A stretch of 64,000 bases of DNA, taken from Hyalangium ruber. Lineage in GTDB: Bacteria > Myxococcota > Myxococcia > Myxococcales > Myxococcaceae. The stretch covers positions 37,132-101,131 of the forward strand of contig NZ_JAXIVS010000024.1 of the NCBI RefSeq assembly GCF_034259325.1, written 5' to 3'. The notes under the pieces are model-generated. The model searched no databases. It worked only from the letters and a program-made list of their open reading frames with translations, and was not told the origin of the DNA. The position numbers were made by a program, and so were the translations under genes. How positions within the stretch are numbered: the stretch's first letter is position 1; the number at the start of each line of letters is the position of its first letter. Below are positions 18,222 to 27,270 of the stretch, in pieces.

Positions 18222-18953
18222 TCAGACACCCAGGAACAGTCGCTTGCCGAAATTGAGCGCCAGGTCCGCGTCGAAGATCTTCTGCGCGGACGTCTCGATG
18301 TCGTACTCCACACGGGTGTACTCCACCGTGCGCGCGTCCGTGTCGCAGATGACGAAGCAGGCCCGGTTGTCGTAGTCCCGCGGCTGCCCCACGCTGCCCA
18401 CCGAGATGATGTACTTGTAGCCCCGGCGGATGCCGAACTTCTGGGCCACCACGTCGTTCACCTCGCCGTTGCCGATGGCGAACGCCTTGCACAGGTGGCT
18501 GTGGCCGATGAACGTCACTTCCGGCAGCTCCGCCACGAAGGGCGTCAGCTCCCGGGCCTGCTCCAGCGCGAAGATGTACTCGTACGCCTTGGGCTCCACC
18601 GGCGAGCCGTGGCAGAAGCCCACCTCGCCCATGCGGTAGGTGTACGGCAGGCTGCGCAGCCACGAGATGTTCTCGTCCGACAACACGCTGGCGGACCAGT
18701 CCAGCGCGTGCCTCGCCGCGTCGTAGTAGTACGAGTAGTCCATGCGGCCGGCCACCGCCGCGTCGTGGTTGCCCAGCAGCGTGACTTCCGTCACCGAGCG
18801 CACCAGCTCACAGCACTCGTTGGGCGAAGCGCCGTAACCGACGATGTCTCCCAGCGAGACGATGCGGTCTACCTTGTGCCGATCCGCCGCGCGGAGCACC
18901 TCGGTGAGCGCCTCGATGTTGCTGTGGATGTCGGAGATGACGGCGATCCGCAT
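18222..18953 (-). CDS. Calcineurin-like metallophosphoesterase (YfcE/MJ0936-like)
   Basis: This 243-aa cytosolic phosphodiesterase has the full set of metal-binding motifs. These are DIHSN (Asp8, His10), GDIVGYG (Asp36), GNHDAA (Asn62, His63), a CHGSP strand and GHSH. The GDIVGYGASPNEC peptide is typical of a widespread family annotated as metallophosphatase family proteins. The in vivo substrate is unknown. The next gene upstream, a PilZ protein, is 29 bases away and may share the transcript. Confidence 0.85.
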   Translation of the reverse strand: MRIAVISDIHSNIEALTEVLRAADRHKVDRIVSLGDIVGYGASPNECCELVRSVTEVTLLGNHDAAVAGRMDYSYYYDAARHALDWSASVLSDENISWLRSLPYTYRMGEVGFCHGSPVEPKAYEYIFALEQARELTPFVAELPEVTFIGHSHLCKAFAIGNGEVNDVVAQKFGIRRGYKYIISVGSVGQPRDYDNRACFVICDTDARTVEYTRVEYDIETSAQKIFDADLALNFGKRLFLGV

Positions 18954-18982
18954 TCAAACCTCTTCCAGGGTTGCCGAGCCCA

Positions 18983-19354
18983 TCAGGCCCCGGGCCAGCG
19001 GGTCTGCTCGTGGGAGATGATCTGCCTCAATCTCTCGAGGTTCGCAGCATCCAGTTCCTCGAACGCCAAGCCCATGCCCGGCGGCCAGGTGTGCCCGTTC
19101 TTCCGCGACCACACCACCTTCACCGCCGTGTGCAGCTCCGGTCCGTTCTCCTCCCCCACCCCCAGTCGCACCGTGGCGCGCGTGCCCTCCTGCAGCGGCG
19201 TGCTCGTGCGCAGGAACATGCCCCCCTCGCTCAGATTGCCCACGCGCGAGTACAGGGTGACGTTGCCCCCTTCGCACCAGCAGCGCATACGGGACGGAAC
19301 CCGCGCGTTCCTACGGTTCTCCATCGACCCGAGTTCCTCCACCGCGTAGCCCAT
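18983..19354 (-). CDS. PilZ-domain cyclic di-GMP receptor protein (myxococcal type)
   Basis: The 123-aa single-domain protein shows the PilZ signatures: an Arg-rich RRNARVP segment at residues 14-20 and NLSEGGMF (the D/N-x-S-x-x-G motif) at 41-48. GMGLAFEEL marks the end of the barrel. It resembles the paralogous PilZ domain that is expanded in Myxococcus. It should bind c-di-GMP and act through contact with a partner. The start at 19354 has GGAG at good spacing; an internal ATG at 19324 is possible. A diguanylate cyclase lies 8 kb away in the same window. Confidence 0.85.
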   Translation of the reverse strand: MGYAVEELGSMENRRNARVPSRMRCWCEGGNVTLYSRVGNLSEGGMFLRTSTPLQEGTRATVRLGVGEENGPELHTAVKVVWSRKNGHTWPPGMGLAFEELDAANLERLRQIISHEQTRWPGA

Positions 19355-19464
19355 AAAGCCCGCTCCAGCCCTTCCAGCACCCTGGAAAAAGACAGTGTGG
19401 GCGCACAGTACGGGGTGGGCTTACATCCGTCAAGTCAGAGAAACCGGCTTTCTCAGCCTTCTTG

Positions 19465-20388
19465 TCACCCCTCCAAGGGGCCGAGGTCCTCGAAGTGCGT
19501 CAACCGCTTGAATTCACTGAAGCGGGCGTGGATTTCACGCTGCGTCAACTCGCGCAGACGGTCCAGGCTGAAGCGCTCCACGGTGAAGGAAGCCATGACG
19601 CTGCCCATGACCATGGCGCGACGCAGCGTGTCACGATCGAGCTTCTCGGAGGTGGCCAAGGTGCCCATGAAGCCGCCAGCGAAGGTGTCTCCGGCGCCGG
19701 TCGGGTCGAACACCTCCTCCAGCGGCATGGCGGGGCAGACGAAGATGTGCTCGCGCTCGAGCAGCAGCGCGCCGTACTCGCCGCGCTTGATGACGACACG
19801 GCTGGGGCCCATGCCGAGGATGGCGCGGGCGGCCTTGAGGATGTTGTGCTCGCCGGCGAGCTGGCGCGCCTCGGCGTCGTTGACGAAGAGCAGGTCCACG
19901 CGCTTGAGCGTCTGGAGCAGGGCCTGACGGCTGCCCTGGATCCAGAAGTTCATGGTGTCGGCGGCCACGAGGCGGGGGCTCTTCACCTGGTCCAGCACCT
20001 GGGACTGGAGCTCCGGGTGGATGTTGCCCAGGAAGACGTGGGTGGGGTTGCGGTAGGACTCGGGCAGCTTGGGCGAGAAGCTCTGGAAGACGTTGAGCTG
20101 GGTGTCCAGCGTCTGCGCCTCGTTGAGCTGGTAGCCGTACTTGCCCTTCCAGCGGAAGGTGCGGCCCTTCTCACGGATGAGGCCCTCGAGGTCCACACCA
20201 CGCGAGCGCAGGAACTGCACGTGCGCTTCGGGGAAGTCCTCGCCCACCACCGCCACGAGCTTCACGGGGTTGAAGAAGGAGGCCGAGGTGGAGAAGAAGG
20301 TGGCCGAGCCCCCGAGGACTTCGTCCTTCACCCCGAAGGGGGTTTCCACCGAATCCAGCGCGACCGAGCCAACGACGAGGAGAGACAT
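19465..20388 (-). CDS. PfkB-family sugar/nucleoside kinase
   Basis: The 307-aa ribokinase-like enzyme begins with LVVGSVALDSVETP, the first glycine-rich region of the family (GGSATFFSTSASFF at 26-39). It carries the second PfkB signature DPTGAGDTFAGG, where the Asp of GAGD is the catalytic base. It phosphorylates a sugar, nucleoside or similar alcohol with ATP. The closest look is to a branch often labelled adenosine kinase-like, but the substrate is not settled by the sequence. It stands alone between the PilZ gene and the MCE operon. Confidence 0.85.
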   Translation of the reverse strand: MSLLVVGSVALDSVETPFGVKDEVLGGSATFFSTSASFFNPVKLVAVVGEDFPEAHVQFLRSRGVDLEGLIREKGRTFRWKGKYGYQLNEAQTLDTQLNVFQSFSPKLPESYRNPTHVFLGNIHPELQSQVLDQVKSPRLVAADTMNFWIQGSRQALLQTLKRVDLLFVNDAEARQLAGEHNILKAARAILGMGPSRVVIKRGEYGALLLEREHIFVCPAMPLEEVFDPTGAGDTFAGGFMGTLATSEKLDRDTLRRAMVMGSVMASFTVERFSLDRLRELTQREIHARFSEFKRLTHFEDLGPLEG

Positions 20389-20495
20389 GGGGCTTCCTGA
20401 GAAAGACCAGAGGTGAGCAGTCCGGGCACGGGAGAACGCAGGAGCCGTGCCGCGGCGAGTTACGACGATTGGCGCGCCGGGTCAAGGCGCCGCCG

Positions 20496-22019
20496 CTAGG
20501 GCGTAGGTACGCTCGGAAGCAGGGCCTTCAGGTCATCGTCCGTGAAGAAGATGCCGCCGCCGAAGAAGAAGTCCCGGCCGGCGATCAGCCGGTTCGTGGA
20601 CTGGTCGCGCTGCTGAGCGTTGAGGATGTCGTCCATGCCGGCGACGACGAAAAGGTGGTCGAACGCCTGGGCGCGCAGCTGGGCGCGGATGCGCGGGTAG
20701 CGCAGCTCCTCGGCGGAGAAGTTGAAGGCGTCCAGCTTCAGCGCCAGCGCGTCCTGCAGGAAGTGCAGGTCGGCGCCCACGCCACCGGTGGACTCGATCA
20801 GGCCGAAGCGCAGCGTGGTGAAGTAGTAGCGCTTGGCGAACTGGGCGCTGATCTTGAAGGTCTCCTTGGTGATCTTCTGCACCTGCGTCACCGGCTGGCC
20901 GGAGCCCGGAGGGTTGGTCTGCACCTCCTGGACCTCCACCATGCCGCGCGGATCGTCGATGATCTCCAGCAGGTAGTACTTGTCCGGCTTGGGGATGAGC
21001 CGCAGCGAGAAGCTGTTCTTGGAGCGCCCCTGGGCCGCCAGGTACGTGCTCTGCAGGCCCACCTCCGTCTGTAGGCCGGTGAGGCGCGAGGCGTAGTCGG
21101 ACACGTCCTCCACCGTCTCGGCGAGCTTCTGGCCCAGGCGCTCGTCGGCCAGCAGCGTGCCCACCGTGCCCTCGCCGTTCTTCACCTTGGCGGTGATCTC
21201 CTCCATGTTGCCCAGCGTCCGGTCAAGCTTCTGGAGCGTGTCCTTCAGGCTGGCCACGCCCTCCTTCAGGTCGCCCTCGTTGTTGCCGACGATCTTCTTC
21301 ACGTCGCCGAGCACCTCGCGCACATCGCGGGTGATCGTCTCGATGTTGTTGACGATGCGGGTGACCTCCGCCTCGTTCTCCTGGGTCAGCCCGCGCACGT
21401 CCTCGGACACGCCCTCGAAGTTGGCCAGGATGGCGTTGAGCCGCTCGCCGCTGCTGCGCACCGTGTTGTCCACCGACTCGGACAGGCGGATGAGGTTCTC
21501 GACGATGCGCTGCAGGGAGCCAGCGCCCCGCTCTCCGCCCAGCACGTCTCTGAGCGCCGCCGTCACCTGCTGGATGTCGGCGGTGATCTGGCTCAGCGAC
21601 TGGAAGACGGCCTCCATGCCCTGGGTGTCGATGACCCGGCGGATCTGCCCGTTGTCCGGCATGGGCTGGCCCTGCTCGGTGCCGGGGTTCAGGTCCAACA
21701 GGAAGTCACCCAGCAGCGACTCCGAGCGCTTGGTGAGCACCGCGTCCTCGCGCAGGTCCACGTCCCGGCGGATCTTCAGGAAGACCTTGGCGCGCGTGCC
21801 CTCGAGGGTGATGGAGCTGATCTCGCCCACGGCGATGCCGGCGATCTGCACGCGGCTCTTGGCGGACAGGCCCGAGGCATCCCGGAAGTAGGCCCACACG
21901 GTGGTGGCCTCCTTGTCACTGAGGCCTCCCTTGCGGGTGAACATGAAGAACGCGAAGAAGAAGGCTCCCGCGGTGAGCACCAGCAGTCCTACACGGAACG
22001 GCGTGACGAGCTTCTTCAC
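20496..22019 (-). CDS. mlaD: MCE-domain lipid transport protein (MlaD family)
   Basis: The 507-aa protein has one N-terminal membrane segment (about residues 9-28) and an MCE domain at about 38-112 (VWAYFRDASGLSAKSRVQIAGIAVGEI). A long helical region (about 130-310) follows with repeated ITRDVREVLGDVK-like stretches. The C-terminal 180 residues look beta-rich and resemble the outer-membrane-like end seen in long MCE proteins. MlaD rings bind the MlaE-F transporter and form a lipid channel in the periplasm. At 507 aa it is far longer than E. coli MlaD (183 aa) and could span much of the periplasm. It is the last gene of the operon. Confidence 0.88.
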   Translation of the reverse strand: MKKLVTPFRVGLLVLTAGAFFFAFFMFTRKGGLSDKEATTVWAYFRDASGLSAKSRVQIAGIAVGEISSITLEGTRAKVFLKIRRDVDLREDAVLTKRSESLLGDFLLDLNPGTEQGQPMPDNGQIRRVIDTQGMEAVFQSLSQITADIQQVTAALRDVLGGERGAGSLQRIVENLIRLSESVDNTVRSSGERLNAILANFEGVSEDVRGLTQENEAEVTRIVNNIETITRDVREVLGDVKKIVGNNEGDLKEGVASLKDTLQKLDRTLGNMEEITAKVKNGEGTVGTLLADERLGQKLAETVEDVSDYASRLTGLQTEVGLQSTYLAAQGRSKNSFSLRLIPKPDKYYLLEIIDDPRGMVEVQEVQTNPPGSGQPVTQVQKITKETFKISAQFAKRYYFTTLRFGLIESTGGVGADLHFLQDALALKLDAFNFSAEELRYPRIRAQLRAQAFDHLFVVAGMDDILNAQQRDQSTNRLIAGRDFFFGGGIFFTDDDLKALLPSVPTP

Positions 22020-22103
22020 CAGGGCTTACTCCGAGGGGGTCCGGCCGGGGGGACTCTAGCCGTTTGCAGGGTGCGTTCCAGCATTTCCCACCGACCTGCC
22101 GGG

Positions 22104-22883
22104 CTAGATGTTCCCGAACCAGGTCTGCAGGAACAGCTTGACGGCCGGATGCTCGGAGGCGCGCAGCTGCTCGGGTGGGCCGAACTCGACGATCAGCCCC
22201 TTGGACAGGAAGGCGATGTAGTCGGCCACGTTGAAGGCCGAGGAGATGTCGTGGCTGATGACGACGCTGGTCACCTTCAGCTTCGCCTGCGCCGCCAGGA
22301 TCATCTCGTCCACGTAGTCGGTGGTGATGGGGTCCAGGCCGGTGGTGGGCTCGTCATAGAGGACGATCTTCGGCTCCAGCACCACGGCGCGCGCCAGGCC
22401 CACGCGCTTGCGCATGCCGCCCGACAGGTCCGAGGGGAACTTGCCCTCCACCGAGGTGGGCATGCCCATGAGGTCCAGCTTCGAGCGGACCCGCTCGCGC
22501 ACCTGCTCCTCGGACAGCTCCTTGCGGTGCTCGCGCAGCGGGAAGGCCACGTTCTCGAACACCGTCATCGAGTCGAAGAGCGCGGCGGCCTGGAACACCA
22601 TGCCGAACTTGCGCCGCGCCTGCTCCAGCTCCCGGTCTCCCAGCGGGACGAGATCCTCCCCGTCCACGAGCACCTGGCCGCTGTCGGGCTTGAGCAGGCC
22701 GATCATGTGCTTCATCAGCACCGTCTTGCCCGAGCCCGAGCCGCCGAGAATCACGCAGGTGGCGCCCTCGGGGATGGTGAGGTTGATGCCGGTGAGCACC
22801 TTGTGCGCGCCGAACGTCTTGTGCAGGTCGACGATCTGGATCATCGGCCGCTCGGCGGGAGAGGTAGCGGGGGCGGCGCTCAT
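22104..22883 (-). CDS. mlaF: ABC transporter ATP-binding protein (MlaF family)
   Basis: This 259-aa ATPase energises the MCE lipid transporter. It has Walker A (GGSGSGKT), the signature LSGGMRKRVGLARA typical of MlaF/TTG2A, Walker B (KIVLYDEPTTGLDP) and the H-loop (VVISHD). A short Pro/Ala-rich N-terminal extension precedes the domain. It starts three bases after the MlaE stop codon and is followed after 84 bases by the MlaD gene, so the three form one operon. Confidence 0.93.
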   Translation of the reverse strand: MSAAPATSPAERPMIQIVDLHKTFGAHKVLTGINLTIPEGATCVILGGSGSGKTVLMKHMIGLLKPDSGQVLVDGEDLVPLGDRELEQARRKFGMVFQAAALFDSMTVFENVAFPLREHRKELSEEQVRERVRSKLDLMGMPTSVEGKFPSDLSGGMRKRVGLARAVVLEPKIVLYDEPTTGLDPITTDYVDEMILAAQAKLKVTSVVISHDISSAFNVADYIAFLSKGLIVEFGPPEQLRASEHPAVKLFLQTWFGNI

Positions 22884-22886
22884 GAA

Positions 22887-23702
22887 TCAGTGCAGCATCA
22901 CGCCGACGACGAAGTCGAGGATGAAGATGGACAGGGCGCTGGCCACCATGGCCTGGGTGGTGGCCTGACCCACGCCCTTGGCGCCGCCCGAGGCGTTGAA
23001 GCCCTTGTAGCAGCACACCAGCGACACCGAGAGGCCGAAGACGGCCGCCTTGATGAGGCCCTCATAGAGATCGATGGGGTCGAGCCACTGCTGGGTGCGG
23101 TTGAGGAAGGTGCCGGCGGAGATGCCCTTGAGGATGACGGACACCATGTACGAGCCGCCCATGCCCGCGGTGTTGAAGAGCATGGTGAGCGCCGGCACCA
23201 TGATGAGGCTCGAGAGCACCCGAGGCACCAGCAGGTACTGGATGGGGTTGACGGCCATGGTCTCCAGGGCGTCCACCTGCTCGGTGACGCGCATGGTGCC
23301 CAGCTCCGTACACATGGAGGAGCCTGCTCGCATGGTCACCATGAGGGCGGAGAACACCGGGGCCAGCTCGCGCGTGAGGGTGAGCGCCACCGTGGGGCCC
23401 ACCATGCTCTCGGCGTCGAACAGCTCGAAGGCGCGCGCCGACTGGTGGGCCATCACCATGCCGGTGAACATGCCCGTCAGCCCCACGATGAAGATGGAGC
23501 CCACCCCCACGAAGTCCAGCTGCGCGAAGAAGTTCTGCAGCCGGAAAGGCCGCCGGAACGTCCAACGGAAAACCTGGAAGCCCAGGTAGGCCACGCCCCC
23601 CACATCGCTGATGGCGGCTACGGCGCCCTTTCCGAAGTTCTCCACCGACTGCTGGAGGAGGCTTGGCTCCTTGGGGGGTTGGTCTGCGTTCTCAGTGGCC
23701 AT
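22887..23702 (-). CDS. mlaE: ABC transporter permease (MlaE family)
   Basis: The 271-aa inner-membrane permease has about five to six hydrophobic segments and the MlaE/Ttg2B signature region (ELGTMRVTEQVDALETMAVNP), which forms the cytoplasmic coupling loop to the ATPase. MlaE dimers form the lipid path between MlaF and the MlaD ring. It is the first gene of the operon. The start at 23702 lies 130 bases from the divergent zinc-ribbon gene, so the promoter should be in that gap. Confidence 0.93.
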   Translation of the reverse strand: MATENADQPPKEPSLLQQSVENFGKGAVAAISDVGGVAYLGFQVFRWTFRRPFRLQNFFAQLDFVGVGSIFIVGLTGMFTGMVMAHQSARAFELFDAESMVGPTVALTLTRELAPVFSALMVTMRAGSSMCTELGTMRVTEQVDALETMAVNPIQYLLVPRVLSSLIMVPALTMLFNTAGMGGSYMVSVILKGISAGTFLNRTQQWLDPIDLYEGLIKAAVFGLSVSLVCCYKGFNASGGAKGVGQATTQAMVASALSIFILDFVVGVMLH

Positions 23703-23832
23703 GGCGGGTAGGACCTACTCTACGTGCCCGAGGCCCGGGCACAAGTGCCGGCCTTCATTGGGTTGTACGTCTCGGGGTGGATCGCTATCTTGCGCGCCCC
23801 GTTTTTCTTTTCACGACAGCAGGACTTTCACG

Positions 23833-24420
23833 ATGGCTACTCAGAAGGTTGGCGGCGAGGTCGACGCGCTCTGCACCCGCTGCAAGCTCTCCCTGGCGCA
23901 TACCATCCTCGCGATGGTGGGCACCAAAATCGCTCGGGTGCGCTGCAACACCTGCGGAGGTGACCACGCCTACCGCAGCGCCCCGGGAACGACCGATCGT
24001 CCCTCCGCCTCCACCACGTCGCGCGCCAGCAGCAGCTCGCGCTCCAGCACTCCCCGGGCCGAGAAGCCCGAGAAGGTCGTCATCTCCTTCGAGGAGCAGC
24101 TGGCCGGCAAGGACATCGCCAACGCCCCCAAGTACAGCCCCAAGGACACCTATAAGGTGGACCAGGTCATTCAGCATCCCACCTTCGGGTTGGGGCTGGT
24201 GACCGTGGTTCGAGGCGACAAGGTGGACATCGCCTTCAAGTCGGAGACGAAGACGCTGGTCCACGGCCGCGGAGGCGCTCCCGCCGAGCGCCCCGCCTTC
24301 CAGCCGCCCAGCGCGCGGCAGTCGGGGCCTGCGGACAAGCCGGTCGCACCTTCGCCCACAGAGGGCGCGGAGGCCGCGCCGCCGGAGGCTTCGGCTCCTT
24401 CCGTGCCAGCCGAGGATTGA
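23833..24420 (+). CDS. Zinc-ribbon protein with a UvrD/PcrA C-terminal-like (Tudor-like) domain
   Basis: The 195-aa protein opens with a treble-clef or ribbon-like pair, Cys14-x2-Cys17 and Cys38-x2-Cys41. A Ser/Arg/Pro-rich linker of about 40 residues follows, then a compact beta domain (VIQHPTFGLGLVTVV, KVDIAFKSETKTLVHG) that strongly resembles the small Tudor-like C-terminal domain of PcrA/UvrD helicases. The tail is Ala/Pro-rich. The PcrA domain contacts RNA polymerase, so a transcription- or nucleic-acid-linked role is conceivable but unproven. The ATG at 23833 is chosen as the first residue of the conserved part. Confidence 0.65.
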   Translation: MATQKVGGEVDALCTRCKLSLAHTILAMVGTKIARVRCNTCGGDHAYRSAPGTTDRPSASTTSRASSSSRSSTPRAEKPEKVVISFEEQLAGKDIANAPKYSPKDTYKVDQVIQHPTFGLGLVTVVRGDKVDIAFKSETKTLVHGRGGAPAERPAFQPPSARQSGPADKPVAPSPTEGAEAAPPEASAPSVPAED

Positions 24421-24462
24421 CCTGAAGCCCAGGGAGCGGTGAACTGCGCCGGGGATTTCTCC

Positions 24463-25809
24463 ATGCGCGCGGTGCTCCTGCTTTCCCTGGCTGTCCTCAC
24501 CCTGCCCCGCGTCGCGGTGGCGGTGGCGCCGGAGGTTCGAGCAGAGCCGGCGCGGGTGGTGCTCGGCCGGGATGTGGGGGTGCGGCTGGAGGTCCGGGTG
24601 CCGGCGGGAGCCGGGCCGGTGCGGGCCGCCGCTTCCTCGGGGAGCTTCGCGCAGCCGGTGGTGGAGTCGGGCCCGGTGCGGGTGTTCCAGTGGACGCCGC
24701 CGGAGGTCCGCTACCCGCTGGCCGCCATCCTGGTCTTCTGGGAGGAGGGGCGCAGCGGGACTCCCGAGGTGGCCGTCGTCCGTGTCCCGCTGCTGGGGCG
24801 CACCACGCTGCCCATCACCACGGATCCCGGCGCGGAGGTGGTGATCGAGATCGCCGAGGCGCAGTTCGGGCCCGTGAAGGCCGATCGCCGCGGCAAGGCG
24901 AAGGTGCCCGTGGAGGTGCCCCCCGGAGTGAAGGACGCGCGCGTGCTGGCCACGCGGGGAGCACTGAAGACGGATCGCCGCGTGCCGCTGGAAGTGCCAC
25001 CCCACAAGCCGCTGGTGGCCGTGTTCCCGCAGGAGCCCCTGCCCCGTTCGGGTGGATGGCTGGTGGTGGCGGGCGAAGGCAGCGTGGAGGCTTCGGCGCT
25101 GCAGCTCACCGTCGAGGGGGCGCGCGTGGCTCCCGAGCCGGGTGCTCCCGGCAGGTACCGGGTGAGCCCGCTCCAGGATGCGGAAAGCGTCTCCGTGGAG
25201 GTGAAGCGCCGGGACGCCGCGGACAGCGCTCGAGCGCAGGCCTCCGTCATTCCGGGCGAACCGGTGGAAGTGCCAGCGCCTACCGTGGCGCAAGCCGCTC
25301 CCGTTCGCCGGGGACTCGCCGTCCACCTGCTGGCCGGGGGCTTCTTCGCGGGAGGCGCCAATCGAGGGCCCTCGGCGGCCCTGGGCGTGTCCTATGCCCT
25401 GCCCGTCTGGAACGGCCGGCTCGCGGCGGAGCTGGAGGTCGGCCTGCGCCGTGCCGCGCTCGAGGCGCGGATCGAAGGCTACGGGACGTTGCACTCACGC
25501 GTGCTCGCGGGGCCGGTGCTGGCCTCGGCGCGGATGGCCGTCCTGGAGCGCTCGGCCTTCACGCTGTATGGCCGTACGGGCCTGGGCGTGATGCCCTTCC
25601 AGCACGTGGTCTCCAGTGACTTTCAGCCCGGCTTCGATGAGAGCAGGCTGGGCCTCATGGCCTTCCTCTCCGCGCAAGGGGCGTACCGCTTCGGGCGCGT
25701 GAGCGGCCTGGTGGAACTGCGTGCGGAGTATGGCCCCGCCCACACTTCGCGCCTCGATGCACAGCTGGGCGGCGTGGGCGCAACCCTCGGTGTGAGGTAC
25801 GAACCATGA
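24463..25809 (+). CDS. Secreted protein with probable C-terminal outer-membrane beta-barrel
   Basis: The 448-aa product has a clear signal peptide (MRAVLLLSLAVLTLPRVAVAVA). Residues 25-280 are beta-rich with alternating Val/Arg patterns suggestive of Ig-like or transthyretin-like modules. The last 160 residues (LAVHLLAGGFFAGGANRG to the terminal YEP) have the alternating hydrophobic and glycine pattern of an 8-10 strand barrel. The ATG at 24463 follows GGGGA and starts the signal directly. Its stop overlaps the next start by four bases (ATGA), so it is coupled to the lipoprotein gene. It is probably a surface protein of unknown role. Confidence 0.65.
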   Translation: MRAVLLLSLAVLTLPRVAVAVAPEVRAEPARVVLGRDVGVRLEVRVPAGAGPVRAAASSGSFAQPVVESGPVRVFQWTPPEVRYPLAAILVFWEEGRSGTPEVAVVRVPLLGRTTLPITTDPGAEVVIEIAEAQFGPVKADRRGKAKVPVEVPPGVKDARVLATRGALKTDRRVPLEVPPHKPLVAVFPQEPLPRSGGWLVVAGEGSVEASALQLTVEGARVAPEPGAPGRYRVSPLQDAESVSVEVKRRDAADSARAQASVIPGEPVEVPAPTVAQAAPVRRGLAVHLLAGGFFAGGANRGPSAALGVSYALPVWNGRLAAELEVGLRRAALEARIEGYGTLHSRVLAGPVLASARMAVLERSAFTLYGRTGLGVMPFQHVVSSDFQPGFDESRLGLMAFLSAQGAYRFGRVSGLVELRAEYGPAHTSRLDAQLGGVGATLGVRYEP

Positions 25810-26546
25810 ACCGCGTCACCGGCGTACTGCTCACCCTGCTCCTGCTGGGAGGCTGCGAGCCCGCTCCGCTGCCAGTGCCGTCGATCCTCTCCGTGGAGCC
25901 CGAGCAGATCGTCGAGGGCGGCCCCGCGGTGCTCGTGGTCCGGGTGGACGCGGTGCTGCCCGTCTCGGTGGACTATGGGAACGAGAGCGTGGATCCGGCT
26001 CAGCTCGAGCTGAAGCTGCGCGTCGCCGGGGTGCCGACCGAGATCGCCTTCGCCGATCCCGATGGCACACTGGTGGCGCCATTGCCCGAGGGGCTCCCCC
26101 TGGGCGCCTATGACATCGGCGTGGCGATGACGGATGGCCGCGAGGCCGTGCGCGGAGCCGCCTTCTCCGTCGTGCCCGCGTCCACGCTCTCGGACCCGCC
26201 CGGTGGCGGTGGCAAGGATCCACGTCACCCGCCCCATCCTGGCGGAGGCATCGTCCGGGGAGGCCTGACCGGCTTCCAGATCGACCCCATCCGGGATCAG
26301 GTCCGGGGAGTTCCGTTCCGGGTCACCGTGCGGGCCCTGGGGCCGGGCGCGAATACCTACCAGGGCGAGCTGTCCTTGCGCGCCAACCGGGGAAGAGTGG
26401 AATCCGGCAGGCCGGGGCGCTTCGACACCGGCGTCCTCGTGGAGGAGATCTCCCTGCACCACCCAGGTCCCAACATCTACCTCATGATCGAGGACTCGCT
26501 GGGCAATCGGGGACTGTCGAACTCCTTCCGGGTGCGACCGCACTGA
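25806..26546 (+). CDS. Predicted lipoprotein, paralogue of the next gene
   Basis: The 246-aa protein has a lipoprotein signal (LLTLLLLGGC, Cys17). An Ig-like beta domain (about 25-125, PSILSVEPEQIVEGGPAVLV) is followed by a Gly/Pro/His-rich linker and a second beta domain (about 150-246). The second half aligns with the next protein, for example GFQIDPIRDQVRGVPFRVTVR against GFQIEYVLDQVRQVPFTLTIR. It is probably anchored at the outer membrane with the barrel protein encoded upstream. Function is unknown. Confidence 0.65.
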   Translation: MNRVTGVLLTLLLLGGCEPAPLPVPSILSVEPEQIVEGGPAVLVVRVDAVLPVSVDYGNESVDPAQLELKLRVAGVPTEIAFADPDGTLVAPLPEGLPLGAYDIGVAMTDGREAVRGAAFSVVPASTLSDPPGGGGKDPRHPPHPGGGIVRGGLTGFQIDPIRDQVRGVPFRVTVRALGPGANTYQGELSLRANRGRVESGRPGRFDTGVLVEEISLHHPGPNIYLMIEDSLGNRGLSNSFRVRPH

Positions 26547-26564
26547 GCGGGCACTGCTCCGGTT

Positions 26565-27239
26565 ATGCTGTCCCTCGTGAATCGATGGACCTCCCTGCTT
26601 GGCCTGGTGCTGTGTGCCTGTGGCTCCTCCGAGCCACCGATGCCTTCCATCGCGTCCGTGACGCCTCAGCGCATCTCGACCAGTGAGTGCGTCGCGCTGG
26701 CGGTCGAGCTGAACGGCGCGCTGCCGCTGAAGCTGGACTACGCCAAGGACTCGGTGGAGCTGCTCTCGCTGGGAGCGCTGGGCATCGCGGACCGGAGCTT
26801 CTCCATCCTCCGGATGGAGGACCAGGGACGGCGGCTCCTCACCGAGGTGCCCGCGGGGCTGCCCGTGGGGGTCCAGGACGTGCGCGTGACGCTCGCGGAT
26901 GGCCAGCAACTGGTGCGCCCGGCGGCCTTCGAGGTGACCCGGCCGCTGGTGCTCGAGGGGTTCCAGATCGAATACGTGCTGGATCAGGTGCGCCAGGTGC
27001 CCTTCACGCTGACGATCCGGGTGACAGGGCCGGACGCGAAGCTCTTCCAGAGCCGGGTGAAGCTGCGCTCCAACCGGGCCCGCATCGAGCCGGCTTTGAG
27101 CGCGCCCTTCGTGGAAGGGGTGCTCGTGCAGGAAGTCACGATGGATGACGCTGCGGGCAACAACGTCCTCATCGAGGTGGAGGACTGTACGGGTCGGGTG
27201 GTTAAGTCGAACGAGTTCCGCCTCGACTCGAGGCCGTGA
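26565..27239 (+). CDS. Predicted lipoprotein, tandem paralogue
   Basis: The 224-aa protein has a lipobox (LVLCAC, Cys20) and the same two-domain layout as the preceding gene, without the long Gly/Pro linker. Shared blocks are PSI-SV-P at the mature N-terminus, PAGLPVG-QDVRV-LADG in the first domain, and QVPFTLTIRVTGP with VLVQEV in the second. It lies 18 bases after its paralogue, so the pair arose by tandem duplication. The start could also be an internal GTG at 26577. Confidence 0.65.
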   Translation: MLSLVNRWTSLLGLVLCACGSSEPPMPSIASVTPQRISTSECVALAVELNGALPLKLDYAKDSVELLSLGALGIADRSFSILRMEDQGRRLLTEVPAGLPVGVQDVRVTLADGQQLVRPAAFEVTRPLVLEGFQIEYVLDQVRQVPFTLTIRVTGPDAKLFQSRVKLRSNRARIEPALSAPFVEGVLVQEVTMDDAAGNNVLIEVEDCTGRVVKSNEFRLDSRP

Positions 27240-27270
27240 CGTGTACCGCCACCTGCTGGGAGACCACCAC

